Source: Candidatus Binatota bacterium (GTDB lineage: Bacteria > Desulfobacterota > Binatia > UBA1149). Taken from it: a stretch of DNA of 64,000 nt. A program made the position numbers and the translations under genes. Position 1 is the stretch's first letter, and each line of letters begins with the position of its first letter. The stretch is from contig DUBO01000060.1 in assembly GCA_012960245.1 (NCBI GenBank), positions 115,669 to 179,668 on the forward strand. Direction: 5' to 3'. Below, one piece after another: positions 28,901 to 35,898 of the stretch. Under the pieces are notes generated by a model that was given only the letters and a program-made list of their open reading frames with translations, ran no database searches and was not told the origin of the DNA.

Positions 28901-29495
28901 CGGCGATGGCGAGAGTCTCGTAGTATACCCTTCCGGGCCGCAATCTGAGAGCTCGGCTTTCGTTTTCGGCCGACAGCAGCGCGACGGCGGATTGTGCTTG
29001 TCTGACTACGTTTCGCCCGGCGGAGACGACAATATCGCGATGTTCGTCACCAGTTTCGGTCCTGGTGTGCGCGGCCATGCCGAGAAACTCATCAAGGATG
29101 GCGAATTCCTCAAGGCTCATATTTTCCAGGCCCTGGCGCTGGAGGCAGCCGAGGCTTACGCGGAGTTTCTTCACGCTCGCTTGAGAGCGGCCTGGGGTTA
29201 TGCCGACCCCGCTGATCTCAGCCGAGCCGACCTGTTCAAGGCCCGTTACCACGGCAAGCGATATTCCTTTGGTTACCCGGCCTGTCCGCGACTCGAAGAC
29301 CAGTCTCTGCTTTTCGAGTTACTTGATGTCGATGCAAACCTGGGCGTGGAGCTCACCGAAGGTTTTATGATGGAACCCGAATCCTCGGTAAGCGCGGTGG
29401 TATTTCACCACCCGGAGGCGAGTTACTTCAGCCTGAACGAGGCAGATTCCGAGTTGCTGGACCGAACCCTTGGGGAGTCTCCTCCCGGCGCCTGA
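25986..29495 (+). CDS. metH: Cobalamin-dependent methionine synthase
   Basis: MetH transfers a methyl group from methyltetrahydrofolate to homocysteine through methylcobalamin. From ATG 25986 the protein has 1169 residues and all modules: homocysteine domain with zinc cysteines C230, C293 and C294 (GGCCGTEPEH); pterin-binding domain with VGERTNVLGSRRFKR; cobalamin cap; B12-binding domain with DVHDIGKNLVDIILSNNGYE, in which H729 is the lower cobalt ligand; and the AdoMet activation domain with KRYSFGYPACPRLEDQ. It starts inside the divergent DUF1329 start. An in-frame extension upstream to 25716 lies antisense to that gene and is not accepted. Confidence 0.97.
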   Translation: MITDRQKQLKALLEQRILVLDGATGTSLQEMDLTAEDFGGPALEGCNENLVITRPDVVEAVHRGFLEAGADIIETNTFGSSSVVLEEYELADRAREVSRLGSEIARKAADQASTSGQTRFVAGSMGPTTRALSVTGGISWEELAVSYHEQAAGLLEGGSDFLLVETCQDTLNIKAALEGIDRAEKELGVEALVAVQGTVETMGTLLAGQDVEALYVSLEHRELLWIGLNCATGPDFMTDHLRTLAEISRFPVACIPNAGLPDEEGNYNEDPERLATKLRQFAEQGWLNVVGGCCGTEPEHVRAIVEAVKDCSPRRAAPRLRSVVSGIEACEISDEKRPVLVGERTNVLGSRRFKRLIAERKFEEAAEVGRAQVRRGAAIMDVCLQDPDGDELHDLPLFLELLVKKVKVPIMVDTTEVEVLEAVLPVLQGKCVVNSINLEDGEEKFEQVVPLLRRFGGAAVVGCIDEDPEQAQAVTRERKLDVARNSCALLTEKYGLPIEDIFIDPLVFPVGTGDRNYVGSGIETIEGIRLIKRELPGCKTILGISNVSFGLPVAGREVLNSVFLHHCVEAGLDLAIVSTESLAPYSRIPTEERRLCDDLLENRGEDPVAAFAAHFKDVQPVVTEDERAALSAEERIRLCVLEGSKQGLEGALEEFRQGKETLEVINGPLMAGMDEVGKRFSANEMIVAEVLQSAEAMKAGVSYLEQFMDKNTSASRGRILLATVKGDVHDIGKNLVDIILSNNGYEIINLGIRVPPEDLLAAYREHSPDLIGLSGLLVKSAKQMVITASDLAAAGVDIPLLVGGAALSNRFTRLKIAPEYPGPVVYARDAMLGLELAGRLRNEDELPRLVSELDAERQQLEESEQRSAARRRSDSDREFAPPKLKPPRELPRAPDYRLHVERDRDPAELFDWINPAMLYGRHLGFKGNFANALASGDTKAIELRGEVEKVQDWTCSLEDVAASAVYRFFSARGDGESLVVYPSGPQSESSAFVFGRQQRDGGLCLSDYVSPGGDDNIAMFVTSFGPGVRGHAEKLIKDGEFLKAHIFQALALEAAEAYAEFLHARLRAAWGYADPADLSRADLFKARYHGKRYSFGYPACPRLEDQSLLFELLDVDANLGVELTEGFMMEPESSVSAVVFHHPEASYFSLNEADSELLDRTLGESPPGA

Positions 29496-30309
29496 AAATG
29501 ATTCCGGCTACCACGCCCGCCAACAGGCCGCCGAGGTGCGCGGTATTATCGCGGCCCGGACCGAAACCTATAGCCATACCGTAAATAGCGGCCATAGCGC
29601 CGAGTACCTGCCATGATGGCCTCGAGCCTCGCGTGCGCCCGGGCAAGGACAGGCCCGCCAGTGCCCCGAGAATACCGGCCACGCCCCCCGAGGCTCCTGC
29701 CTTGACTGCCATAGACGGGGTCAGGGTATGGCTTGCGATGTTACCCGCGATACCTGCGACCATGAAAGTGAGCAGGAAAGGCCATGCTTTCATTTCACGG
29801 GCCAGGTGGGGTCCGAGTATCCACAGCATGACCATGTTTGACATGATGTGGCCAAGGTCGAAGTGCAGAAAAACAGCGCTGAGCAGACGCCAGTACTCGC
29901 CCGCCTCGACCAGGCTCCAGGTGATGGCGCCCATTTCGACCATGCGCGCTCTTCCCACGGGGTCGAGGCCACCGTGGGTGAAGAAAAACGCGGCCAGGCA
30001 GGCAGCGGTGATGGCAATCACTACGCCCAGTTGCTCAGGGTGTGAATCCGACAGGGCTTGGCCTTCTTCCGAGTCGTCGGACCGCAGGACTTCGGGGTAC
30101 TCCTCGGCCAGCAGCGCGTTGGCCCGCTCGAGCTGCTCGGCCGGGACGAGGACTGTGAACGAATCCGTGGAATGGGCTTGCAGCCGGGAAGCGAGGCCCA
30201 TCGATGCAAAAAGTAACGCCATAGCGTCGCCTTCCGCTTTTGGGAGACCGGTTCGTACGGCAACCCAGGCCTTGGTTTCGCCGCTGGCCGAGGAGCCTGC
30301 CTTGCGCAT
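29428..30309 (-). CDS. Rhomboid intramembrane serine protease with N-terminal DUF2007-like domain
   Basis: The 293-residue protein has an N-terminal soluble segment (about 10-75), ending in FTVLVPAEQLERANALLAEEYPE, which resembles the small signal-transducing DUF2007 domain. The rhomboid core follows, with WRLLSAVFLHFDLGHIMSNM, the catalytic GASGG (S207) and HLGGLLAG (H258) on a later helix. Six to seven hydrophobic segments are present. ATG 30309 is chosen; an in-frame extension to 30477 would add one hydrophobic stretch but overlaps the divergent gene at 30398. The 3' end overlaps the metH 3' end by 68 bases, tail to tail. Confidence 0.85.
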   Translation of the reverse strand: MRKAGSSASGETKAWVAVRTGLPKAEGDAMALLFASMGLASRLQAHSTDSFTVLVPAEQLERANALLAEEYPEVLRSDDSEEGQALSDSHPEQLGVVIAITAACLAAFFFTHGGLDPVGRARMVEMGAITWSLVEAGEYWRLLSAVFLHFDLGHIMSNMVMLWILGPHLAREMKAWPFLLTFMVAGIAGNIASHTLTPSMAVKAGASGGVAGILGALAGLSLPGRTRGSRPSWQVLGAMAAIYGMAIGFGPGRDNTAHLGGLLAGVVAGIIFRRREETPQGFGPATRNLPRSG

Positions 30310-30397
30310 GGCATAAGACTGCCACAAGCTGGCCCTCGGGGATACCGACCGGCTGGCTGACTGCAGAGCCCATCCCGTAACGAGGCCCAAGCAAAGA

Positions 30398-31207
30398 GTG
30401 GACAACACGCAAGCGAACGAGGCAACGGGCTCCAGTGATACCGAGATTTTCATGACCGCGGTAGCCGGGCTTTGCATGGTATTCGTTTTCGGTGGGGTGA
30501 TCTTCTGGGGATTGAAGGCCGGCGGTGACGCGGCGGGCTACGTTACCTTGCTGGCCCTCATTGCTCCCGTTGAGTCGGTGCGGCCACTCTACTTTGCCTT
30601 CGTGATGTTCCCCGCCCTCGTGGCCTTTCTCGCCGTCGGCGTACCCGTGTTGGTGAGGGTCCTGCTCAGGATGAGGCAGGCCCAAGGCCGTGACCGGGCA
30701 TTTCTTCTCGCGCTGGCGCTCTGTTGCCTGTTGCTCTACGTCGACAGGGCCGCTGGTCTCGCGTCGATTCTGGGCCTGCTGTTGGCGCTGGGCATCGGCC
30801 TGCGCGGGGGCTTAAGGACGGTAAGGAGGCTTGCTACAAAACTCGCGGGAGGCCTGTGCCTGCTAACGGCTTCCAGCCTCGTACTGTTGACCTGGATGGG
30901 AGCCGGGGTGCAAGCCGGGGCCCCCCCTGGAGTAGCGGTGCTTCCAACGCTGGTCATGCTCACTTGTTTTCTATTGCTGTTGAGCATGGTCTCGACGGTA
31001 CTGGCCAAGCTCGGGCCGCTGGCAATCGTGGCGGCCATCCTGCTGTGGTGTGCAGCCCTGGCATGGTACCCACTGGCCGTGACCGGCACAGAACTACTGG
31101 TAGCGGCAGTTGATATGCAGGCGCCGGCCGGGCTCGTCATGATCTTCGTACTGGTGGCCGACGGGGCCCTGCTCGTTTTTGCAAGGCGTTCCATGGGCCA
31201 GGCCTGA
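30398..31207 (+). CDS. Polytopic membrane protein of unknown function
   Basis: I do not recognise a family. The 269-residue product starts with GTG 30398; ATG 30452 is another possible start. It contains seven or eight strongly hydrophobic helices with short loops, starting at FMTAVAGLCMVFVFGGVIFW, and no obvious catalytic motif or signal peptide. Basic residues (RVLLRMRQAQGRDR, RTVRRLATK) mark cytoplasmic loops. It diverges from the rhomboid gene and is followed after 61 bases by an aminotransferase. Confidence 0.7.
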   Translation: MDNTQANEATGSSDTEIFMTAVAGLCMVFVFGGVIFWGLKAGGDAAGYVTLLALIAPVESVRPLYFAFVMFPALVAFLAVGVPVLVRVLLRMRQAQGRDRAFLLALALCCLLLYVDRAAGLASILGLLLALGIGLRGGLRTVRRLATKLAGGLCLLTASSLVLLTWMGAGVQAGAPPGVAVLPTLVMLTCFLLLLSMVSTVLAKLGPLAIVAAILLWCAALAWYPLAVTGTELLVAAVDMQAPAGLVMIFVLVADGALLVFARRSMGQA

Positions 31208-31268
31208 CCTCCCGGTTGCAGTCGGGTGAGCGCTTCCCTTTGACGTCTCCGTCGTTCATTTTACGGCG

Positions 31269-32504
31269 GTGTCCGAGCACGTACTCAAAAACAGTGAAGC
31301 TCTCTACGACCGGGCTCGTCGGGTTATCCCTGGTGGACTTTATGGCCACCAGGCCCGTGGCTTGCTCACCCGCGGCAGTCACCCGGTCTTTCTTGAGTCC
31401 GCTTCGGGCTGCCGCCTCAAGGACGTAGACGGGAACGAGTACATCGATTTTCTCTGCGCCTACGGGCCGATGGTCGTCGGATACGGAAACGAAGCTGTAG
31501 AGCGAGCAGCGGCCTTGCAGAGAGAGGCCTGCGACACCATGAACGTGCCTGCGCCTGCGATGGTGGAACTCGCCGAGAAACTCGTCGGGCTGACTCCTGG
31601 CGCCGACTGGGCGCTTTTTGCCAAGAATGGTTCAGACGTTACGACCTGGGCGCTGGCCGTCGCGCGCGCGGCTACCGGGCGTGACAACGTGGCCATGGTG
31701 GCGGGCACCTACCACGGAGTGCACGGCTGGTGCAACCAATTCGAGAAAGGTTTTCCCGGCAGCGAGCGATCGGCTGTCGTCAATTTTGATTGGAACGACC
31801 TCGATTCTCTAGACCGTTGCCTGGCCGTAAAGGGTGGGTTGGCCGCGGTCATGGTAACGCCGTTTCGCCACGAGGCATTTAGTGATTCACAGTTACCCGC
31901 CGACGGCTTTCTCGAGGGCGTCAGGCAGCGCTGCAGCAAACACGGGGCCGTGATGATAGTGGACGACGTTCGAGCTGGATTCCGCCTGCACCTGGGGGGC
32001 TCAAGCCAGTTGTGGGGTGTGACGCCCGACCTGTTGTTGTACTCCAAGGCGCTGGCCAACGGCTACCCCCTGTCGGCCATGTTGGGTATGGACAGCCTGC
32101 GCTCGGCCGCCCGTGAAGTCTTCTACACCGGTACTTTCGGCACGCAGGCTGTGCCCCTGGCAGCCGCAGTGGCTACACTGGACTTCCTCGAGGACCGGGA
32201 CGGGCCATCGGTCATGCGAGAACAAGGGGAGAGCCTGTGCTCGGGCTTGCGCGAGCAGGCGGAGACCGCAGGCTTCGGGGTAACGATCAGCGGCCCGGCC
32301 GCGATACCTTTCATGACTTTCATTGACGACAGTGAATTCGACCTTTCTCGTCGCTTCGCGGGGCTGTGCGCTGAAGGGGGTGTATTCATTCACCCACTTC
32401 ATAACTGGTTCCTGTCTACGGCCCATAGCGCCGAGGATATTGAACAGGCTCTGTCCATAACAACAGATGCCTTCTCAAGACTCGCGCAGGAAAGGGAAGG
32501 GTGA
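31269..32504 (+). CDS. Class III PLP aminotransferase, glutamate-1-semialdehyde aminomutase-like
   Basis: The 411-residue protein belongs to the class III aminotransferase family, near HemL. Visible parts are PGGLYGHQARGL, the cofactor segments AKNGSDVTTWALAVARA and GTYHGVHGW, the PLP-nitrogen aspartate in VMIVDDVRAGFRL (D232/D233), and the Schiff-base lysine K260 in LLLYSKALANGYPLSAMLG. The last third includes YTGTFGTQAVPLAAA. It starts with GTG. It overlaps the next small gene by four bases (GTGA). HemL itself would be expected to be more conserved (for example GSEAxMxAxR); the true substrate is unknown. Confidence 0.85.
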   Translation: MSEHVLKNSEALYDRARRVIPGGLYGHQARGLLTRGSHPVFLESASGCRLKDVDGNEYIDFLCAYGPMVVGYGNEAVERAAALQREACDTMNVPAPAMVELAEKLVGLTPGADWALFAKNGSDVTTWALAVARAATGRDNVAMVAGTYHGVHGWCNQFEKGFPGSERSAVVNFDWNDLDSLDRCLAVKGGLAAVMVTPFRHEAFSDSQLPADGFLEGVRQRCSKHGAVMIVDDVRAGFRLHLGGSSQLWGVTPDLLLYSKALANGYPLSAMLGMDSLRSAAREVFYTGTFGTQAVPLAAAVATLDFLEDRDGPSVMREQGESLCSGLREQAETAGFGVTISGPAAIPFMTFIDDSEFDLSRRFAGLCAEGGVFIHPLHNWFLSTAHSAEDIEQALSITTDAFSRLAQEREG

Positions 32505-32821
32505 GCACCGTTACCCTGCGTCACCGGGGGCGCAAGAGCGGGGAAATCTACGAGGTGCAGGTGTGGGCGGCCACGCTCGATGGAGCGCTGTACGTTGCCA
32601 GTCTCGATGATTCCCGCAACTGGGTTCGTAACCTTCGGGCCGCGGGTTCCGTCGGGCTGTTGGAGGCCGAACAGGAGCGCTCTTATACCGTGACCGAAGA
32701 CGATGACGAGGCGTTGATGTTAAGGTTCAGAAGGCAGACGCGCAGGGATCATCCATTGGTGGCTCGGTTGTTGCCGTTATTTAATCGCGGGACCCGACCT
32801 GTTTTATTCAAGCTTACATAG
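32501..32821 (+). CDS. Split-barrel oxidoreductase-like small protein (DUF385/DUF2255 type)
   Basis: The 106-residue protein has the pattern TLRHRGRKSGE, a VWAATLDGALYVAS strand pair, then NWVRNLRAAGSVGLLEAE. This GRKSG ... W-x-x-NLRA arrangement is typical of small split beta-barrel flavin or F420-binding families (Ddn/DUF385 and DUF2255). The window does contain an F420 synthesis operon, so an F420 link is possible, but no cofactor choice can be made from sequence. GTG 32501 overlaps the aminotransferase stop (GTGA). C-terminal RRDHPLVARLLPLFNRG is unassigned. Confidence 0.65.
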   Translation: MSTVTLRHRGRKSGEIYEVQVWAATLDGALYVASLDDSRNWVRNLRAAGSVGLLEAEQERSYTVTEDDDEALMLRFRRQTRRDHPLVARLLPLFNRGTRPVLFKLT

Positions 32822-32837
32822 ACCAGGGAGATAGACT

Positions 32838-33170
32838 GTGCCGATACCTGAGAAACACTTTTTTGTATGTACCAACCGTCGGCCACCGGGTGTAGAAGTT
32901 CCATCCTGTGGAGCCCAGGATGGTTTCGAAATACTTGCTGCCTTGCGCGAAGAGCGAGACCGGCGTGGTCTGGCGGCCAGCGTTTTTATCACGGCCACCG
33001 GCTGCCTCGGCCCCTGCCCGGCCAACGGGGGTACTGTCGTCGTCTACCCCGACGGCTCCTGGTACACGGGTCTGAGCACGGCCGATGTCGCCGAAATAGG
33101 AGAACAGCACATGGCTGGTGGCAAGCCGGTGTCGCGGCTTCTCGATAAAGAGTTTTCCCGCGTAGAATAG
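32838..33170 (+). CDS. Thioredoxin-like [2Fe-2S] ferredoxin
   Basis: The 110-residue protein is of the Aquifex-type, thioredoxin-fold 2Fe-2S ferredoxin family. Cluster ligands are likely C11, C24, C56 and C60 (VCTNRRPPG, SCGAQDG and TATGCLGPCPANG). The C-terminal GGTVVVYPDGSWYTGLSTADVAEI strand-helix part matches the family, as does the acidic/basic helical core. It starts with GTG 32838, 17 bases after the split-barrel gene, and may deliver electrons to a neighbouring enzyme. It converges on leuB. Confidence 0.85.
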   Translation: MPIPEKHFFVCTNRRPPGVEVPSCGAQDGFEILAALREERDRRGLAASVFITATGCLGPCPANGGTVVVYPDGSWYTGLSTADVAEIGEQHMAGGKPVSRLLDKEFSRVE

Positions 33171-33192
33171 CTGTCGGCCGTAGCCCGGTATC

Positions 33193-34248
33193 TCAGGTGA
33201 CGAGCTTGGCCACCATGTCTCCGGCTTCTGACGTGCTGCAGCCCATCGCGCCGGCCGACATGGATTTCAAGCGTTTGGAAAGCACCTCGGTGATGGCTTT
33301 TTCCACGCGGACGGAGGCGTCTTTCTCGCCGAGGTGACTGAGCATCATCTGGCAGGCCGAGATCGCCGCCATGGGATTGATCACCCCCTGGCCGGTGTAC
33401 TTGGGCGCCGAACCTCCGATGGGCTCGAACATGGAAACACCCTCGGGGTTGATGTTGCCCCCGGCGGCTATGCCCATGCCCCCCTGAATCATGGCGCCCA
33501 GGTCAGTGATGATGTCGCCGAACATGTTGTCGGTCACGATGACGTCAAACCAATCCGGGTTCTTGACCATCCACATGCAGGTAGCGTCCACGTGGGCGTA
33601 GTCCCGCTTGATGTCGGGGTACTCGCTCTCGCCCAACTCGTTGAAAGCCCGCTCCCACAGATCAAACGCGTAGGTCAGCACGTTGGTCTTCCCGCAAAGC
33701 GTCAAGGTGTTTTTCTTCCCACGTTTCCGGGTTGCCTCAAAAGCGTAGCGCAGGCATCGCTCGACGCCCTTGCGGGTGTTTATGGATTCCTGCACGGCGA
33801 CTTCGTCTGGAGTACCTTTTTTCAAGATGCCGCCGGCACCGGCGTATAGCCCCTCGGTGTTTTCACGCACCACCAGGAAGTCTATGTCTTCGGGACCCTT
33901 GTCTTTCAGCGGGGTCTCGACGCCGGCGTAGAGCTTGACGGGTCGCAGATTGATGTACTGGTCGAGCTCAAAGCGAAGGCGCAGCAGGATGCCTTTTTCG
34001 AGGATGCCGGGTTTTACATCAGGATGACCGATGGCGCCCAACAGGATGGCGTCCAGGCCACGAAACTCTTCAATTACCGAGTCGGGAAGGATCTCGCCGC
34101 TGGCCAGGTAGCGGTCACCGCCGAGGTCGTAGTGCTCGGTTTCGTAAGAAAAACCGGTTGTTTCAGAGGCTGCGGCCAGCACTTTCAGTGCCTCTGCCGT
34201 GACTTCCGGTCCGGTTCCGTCACCGGGAATTACTCCAATCCTGTACAA
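33193..34248 (-). CDS. leuB: 3-isopropylmalate dehydrogenase
   Basis: The 351-residue protein is an isopropylmalate/isocitrate-type decarboxylating dehydrogenase. [14 protein letters not shown] opens the fold, [15 protein letters not shown] and [12 protein letters not shown] are substrate-side, [14 protein letters not shown] holds the metal aspartates, and [22 protein letters not shown] is the NAD-binding end. The start is placed at TTG 34248, which has GGAGG seven bases upstream; a TTG at 34281 would add 11 residues. Without leuA/C/D nearby, the related tartrate dehydrogenase function cannot be fully excluded, but leucine synthesis is most likely. Confidence 0.88.
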   Translation of the reverse strand: MYRIGVIPGDGTGPEVTAEALKVLAAASETTGFSYETEHYDLGGDRYLASGEILPDSVIEEFRGLDAILLGAIGHPDVKPGILEKGILLRLRFELDQYINLRPVKLYAGVETPLKDKGPEDIDFLVVRENTEGLYAGAGGILKKGTPDEVAVQESINTRKGVERCLRYAFEATRKRGKKNTLTLCGKTNVLTYAFDLWERAFNELGESEYPDIKRDYAHVDATCMWMVKNPDWFDVIVTDNMFGDIITDLGAMIQGGMGIAAGGNINPEGVSMFEPIGGSAPKYTGQGVINPMAAISACQMMLSHLGEKDASVRVEKAITEVLSKRLKSMSAGAMGCSTSEAGDMVAKLVT

Positions 34249-34471
34249 AATCCGGCCTCCGTTGAGTTTCTGGTCGAGCAACCGCTGCGACTGCCCGGAC
34301 GAGGCGCTGCCTTGCGGTAGAAGAAAAACGAACTATTGCAGCAAACAGTGACCCGAACAAGCTAGAATAAGACCGTGGCCCTTGTTGGTTAATCAACGCC
34401 AGGGGGTTGAGAAGCTGCTATCGCGCTGCAATAATTCTTTTGCGCGGGTGCTTACTCGCCACACGCTTTCA

Positions 34472-34547
34472 GGCGGCGTGCCCAAGTGGTTAAGGGAGAG
34501 GTCTGCAAAACCTCCATTCAGCGGTTCGAATCCGCTCGCCGCCTCCA
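34472..34547 (+). tRNA. tRNA-Cys (GCA)
   Basis: Acceptor GGCGGCG pairs with CGCCGCC, followed by T73 (usual for tRNA-Cys) and an encoded CCA. The anticodon loop contains GCA in GTCTGCAAAAC. The T loop is GGTTCGAATCC. The gene lies between leuB and the COQ4 homologue, on the opposite strand. Confidence 0.95.
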
Positions 34548-34602
34548 TCCTTATTCTGACGAGCCGCAGGGGCGGCTACGTCTCTGTCGTGACGGGCGGG
34601 AC

Positions 34603-35349
34603 TCAGGCTCGAACAGCAACCGCGTCGTCACTCCATACCGGCCTGTATTCGGGAGCGACTTCGACCCCGAGCTGTTGACGAACTTCGGTCAGTGGCTGCG
34701 TGAGCAAGGCTTCCCAGTCCTGGGCCGGCAGCAGGCCGGCCTCGAGGCCGCTGCGGCGACCGCGGCGCACGACCGCCGGTACCCAGAAGTGTCTCATCTG
34801 AAGACTTTTCAAGGTGGCAAGAAAAACTATAAGGCGAATGCCCCGGTTTCGCGTCTGTGCCCAGGTGAAGGCCAGCAGCGCATCTTCCCCGACGAGATCG
34901 CGGCCGTAGCCGGTGACCACGTGCCAGAGATCGTGCATGTCACGAAGCCGAGTACTGAGTGTTTCGGCCCGTGGGTCGATAAAGTTGATTACCTGCGCTC
35001 TTTGCTCGCTGGCTTGCGAGAGGCCGTCGGCCGAAAGCTGTTCGGTCTTTACGAAGTCAAGGTAGGCTCTTCCCAGGCTGCCTTCTGGCAGGCCGGCAAG
35101 CATTTGCCTGTCGCGTAGGACCTCGAGCAGGGCTTCCGGGTGGCGGGTTATGACTCGGCCGCCCACCTCGTCGGATTCCACCCGTCGAAACAGCCGCTCG
35201 AAGCCGGAGCCGGAAAGGGCACTGATGATGATAAACACCTGGCCGGTGTCGTCCGGGTCAGCGAAGAGCTTCCTGATGGCTCTCCACGCCACTAATGGCT
35301 TGAGTTTTACGTCGTTGGTTATGCGCTTTCTGGCCACCGGGAGCTCCAA
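34603..35349 (-). CDS. COQ4-like ubiquinone biosynthesis protein
   Basis: The 248-residue protein carries the COQ4 zinc motif HDxxHx11E: H139-D140-L-W-H143 and E155 in MHDLWHVVTGYGRDLVGE. Flanking helices (LFADPDDTGQVFIIISALSG; FLATLKSLQMRHF) match the family. COQ4 is a helical scaffold of quinone biosynthesis complexes in mitochondria; bacterial homologues exist but their roles are not settled. The start may be TTG 35349 or a downstream GTG; the N-terminal 15 residues are uncertain. No other quinone genes are in the window, apart from the general methyltransferase at 23030. Confidence 0.8.
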   Translation of the reverse strand: MELPVARKRITNDVKLKPLVAWRAIRKLFADPDDTGQVFIIISALSGSGFERLFRRVESDEVGGRVITRHPEALLEVLRDRQMLAGLPEGSLGRAYLDFVKTEQLSADGLSQASEQRAQVINFIDPRAETLSTRLRDMHDLWHVVTGYGRDLVGEDALLAFTWAQTRNRGIRLIVFLATLKSLQMRHFWVPAVVRRGRRSGLEAGLLPAQDWEALLTQPLTEVRQQLGVEVAPEYRPVWSDDAVAVRA

Positions 35350-35410
35350 CCGCTATTGTCATTGGCTGTGGCCAGTGAGTCAACGCTGGCTGACAAAATA
35401 GTCACCCCGA

Positions 35411-35497
35411 GCCGGGATGGCGGAACTGGTAGACGCAGGGGACTTAAAATCCCCTGGGCGTAAGCCCGTCCGGGTTCAAGTCCCGGTCCCGGCACCA
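35411..35497 (+). tRNA. tRNA-Leu (TAA)
   Basis: An 87-base class II tRNA with a long variable arm. Acceptor GCCGGGA pairs with TCCCGGC, A73 and encoded CCA follow. The anticodon is TAA in GGGGACTTAAAATCCCC. A phage-type integrase remnant lies directly downstream (stop at 35511), as expected if this gene was an integration site. Confidence 0.96.
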
Positions 35498-35510
35498 TTA
35501 TTTCAATCAC

Positions 35511-35745
35511 TTACGTCGGTGGATCGCGGCAGCAAGCCTGGCTGACTTCGTCTTTCCCCAACGTGTCCCCAACCCGCGCGACTTTTTGCACGGCATCGCA
35601 AAGATAGGTGTCGTCGACGATGGCATAGCGTTTGAAGATGGAGTTGTTCTTTCAGCCTGCGAGCTCCATTGCGACGGTCTCGGCGACTCCCTGCCTTCGG
35701 TAGAAGCCGACCAGTAGGCGGTAGCCGGCAACATTCCAAGCCTCC
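35511..35745 (-). pseudogene. Remnant C-terminus of a phage-type tyrosine recombinase (integrase)
   Basis: In the minus frame ending at TAA 35513-35511, the translation reads FYRRQGVAETVAMELAG, then an in-frame TGA (35654-35652), then KNNSIFKRYAIVDDTYLCD. This matches the C-terminal end of tyrosine-recombinase integrases, where the pattern is xAGVPxxVAMxLxGHKTxSxFxRYxIV. The catalytic tyrosine is in KRYAIVD. The stop replaces the H/W that normally follows the glycine, and no upstream core is present, so this is a decayed fragment. It abuts tRNA-Leu. The remaining gap (35498-35898) holds no other coding region I can support; a GC-rich hairpin is listed separately. Confidence 0.6.
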
Positions 35746-35746
35746 G

Positions 35747-35768
35747 CGCCCCCCCCGTATGGGGGGCG
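35747..35768. terminator. GC-rich hairpin in the island gap
   Basis: CGCCCCCC pairs with GGGGGGCG around a six-base loop. It lies between the integrase remnant and the first beta-helix gene. No clear T run follows, though ATAAAAAAGG on the plus strand could give a weak one. It may end or insulate transcription. Confidence 0.35.
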
Positions 35769-35898
35769 ATGCCATAAAAAAGGGATGTTTTAATCTTAGG
35801 CCCAGGCCGAAAGCATTGACAGGTGTTGTCTATCTATAGAAGGTGGCCTGAGACCAATGCCGAAGGGGAAAAGGCACAACAAAAACATGGGGTGAATC

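Noticed and set aside
35816..35840. TTGACA with TATAGA as a promoter for the first beta-helix gene
   Set aside because: The spacer is only 13 bases, too short for a sigma-70 promoter.
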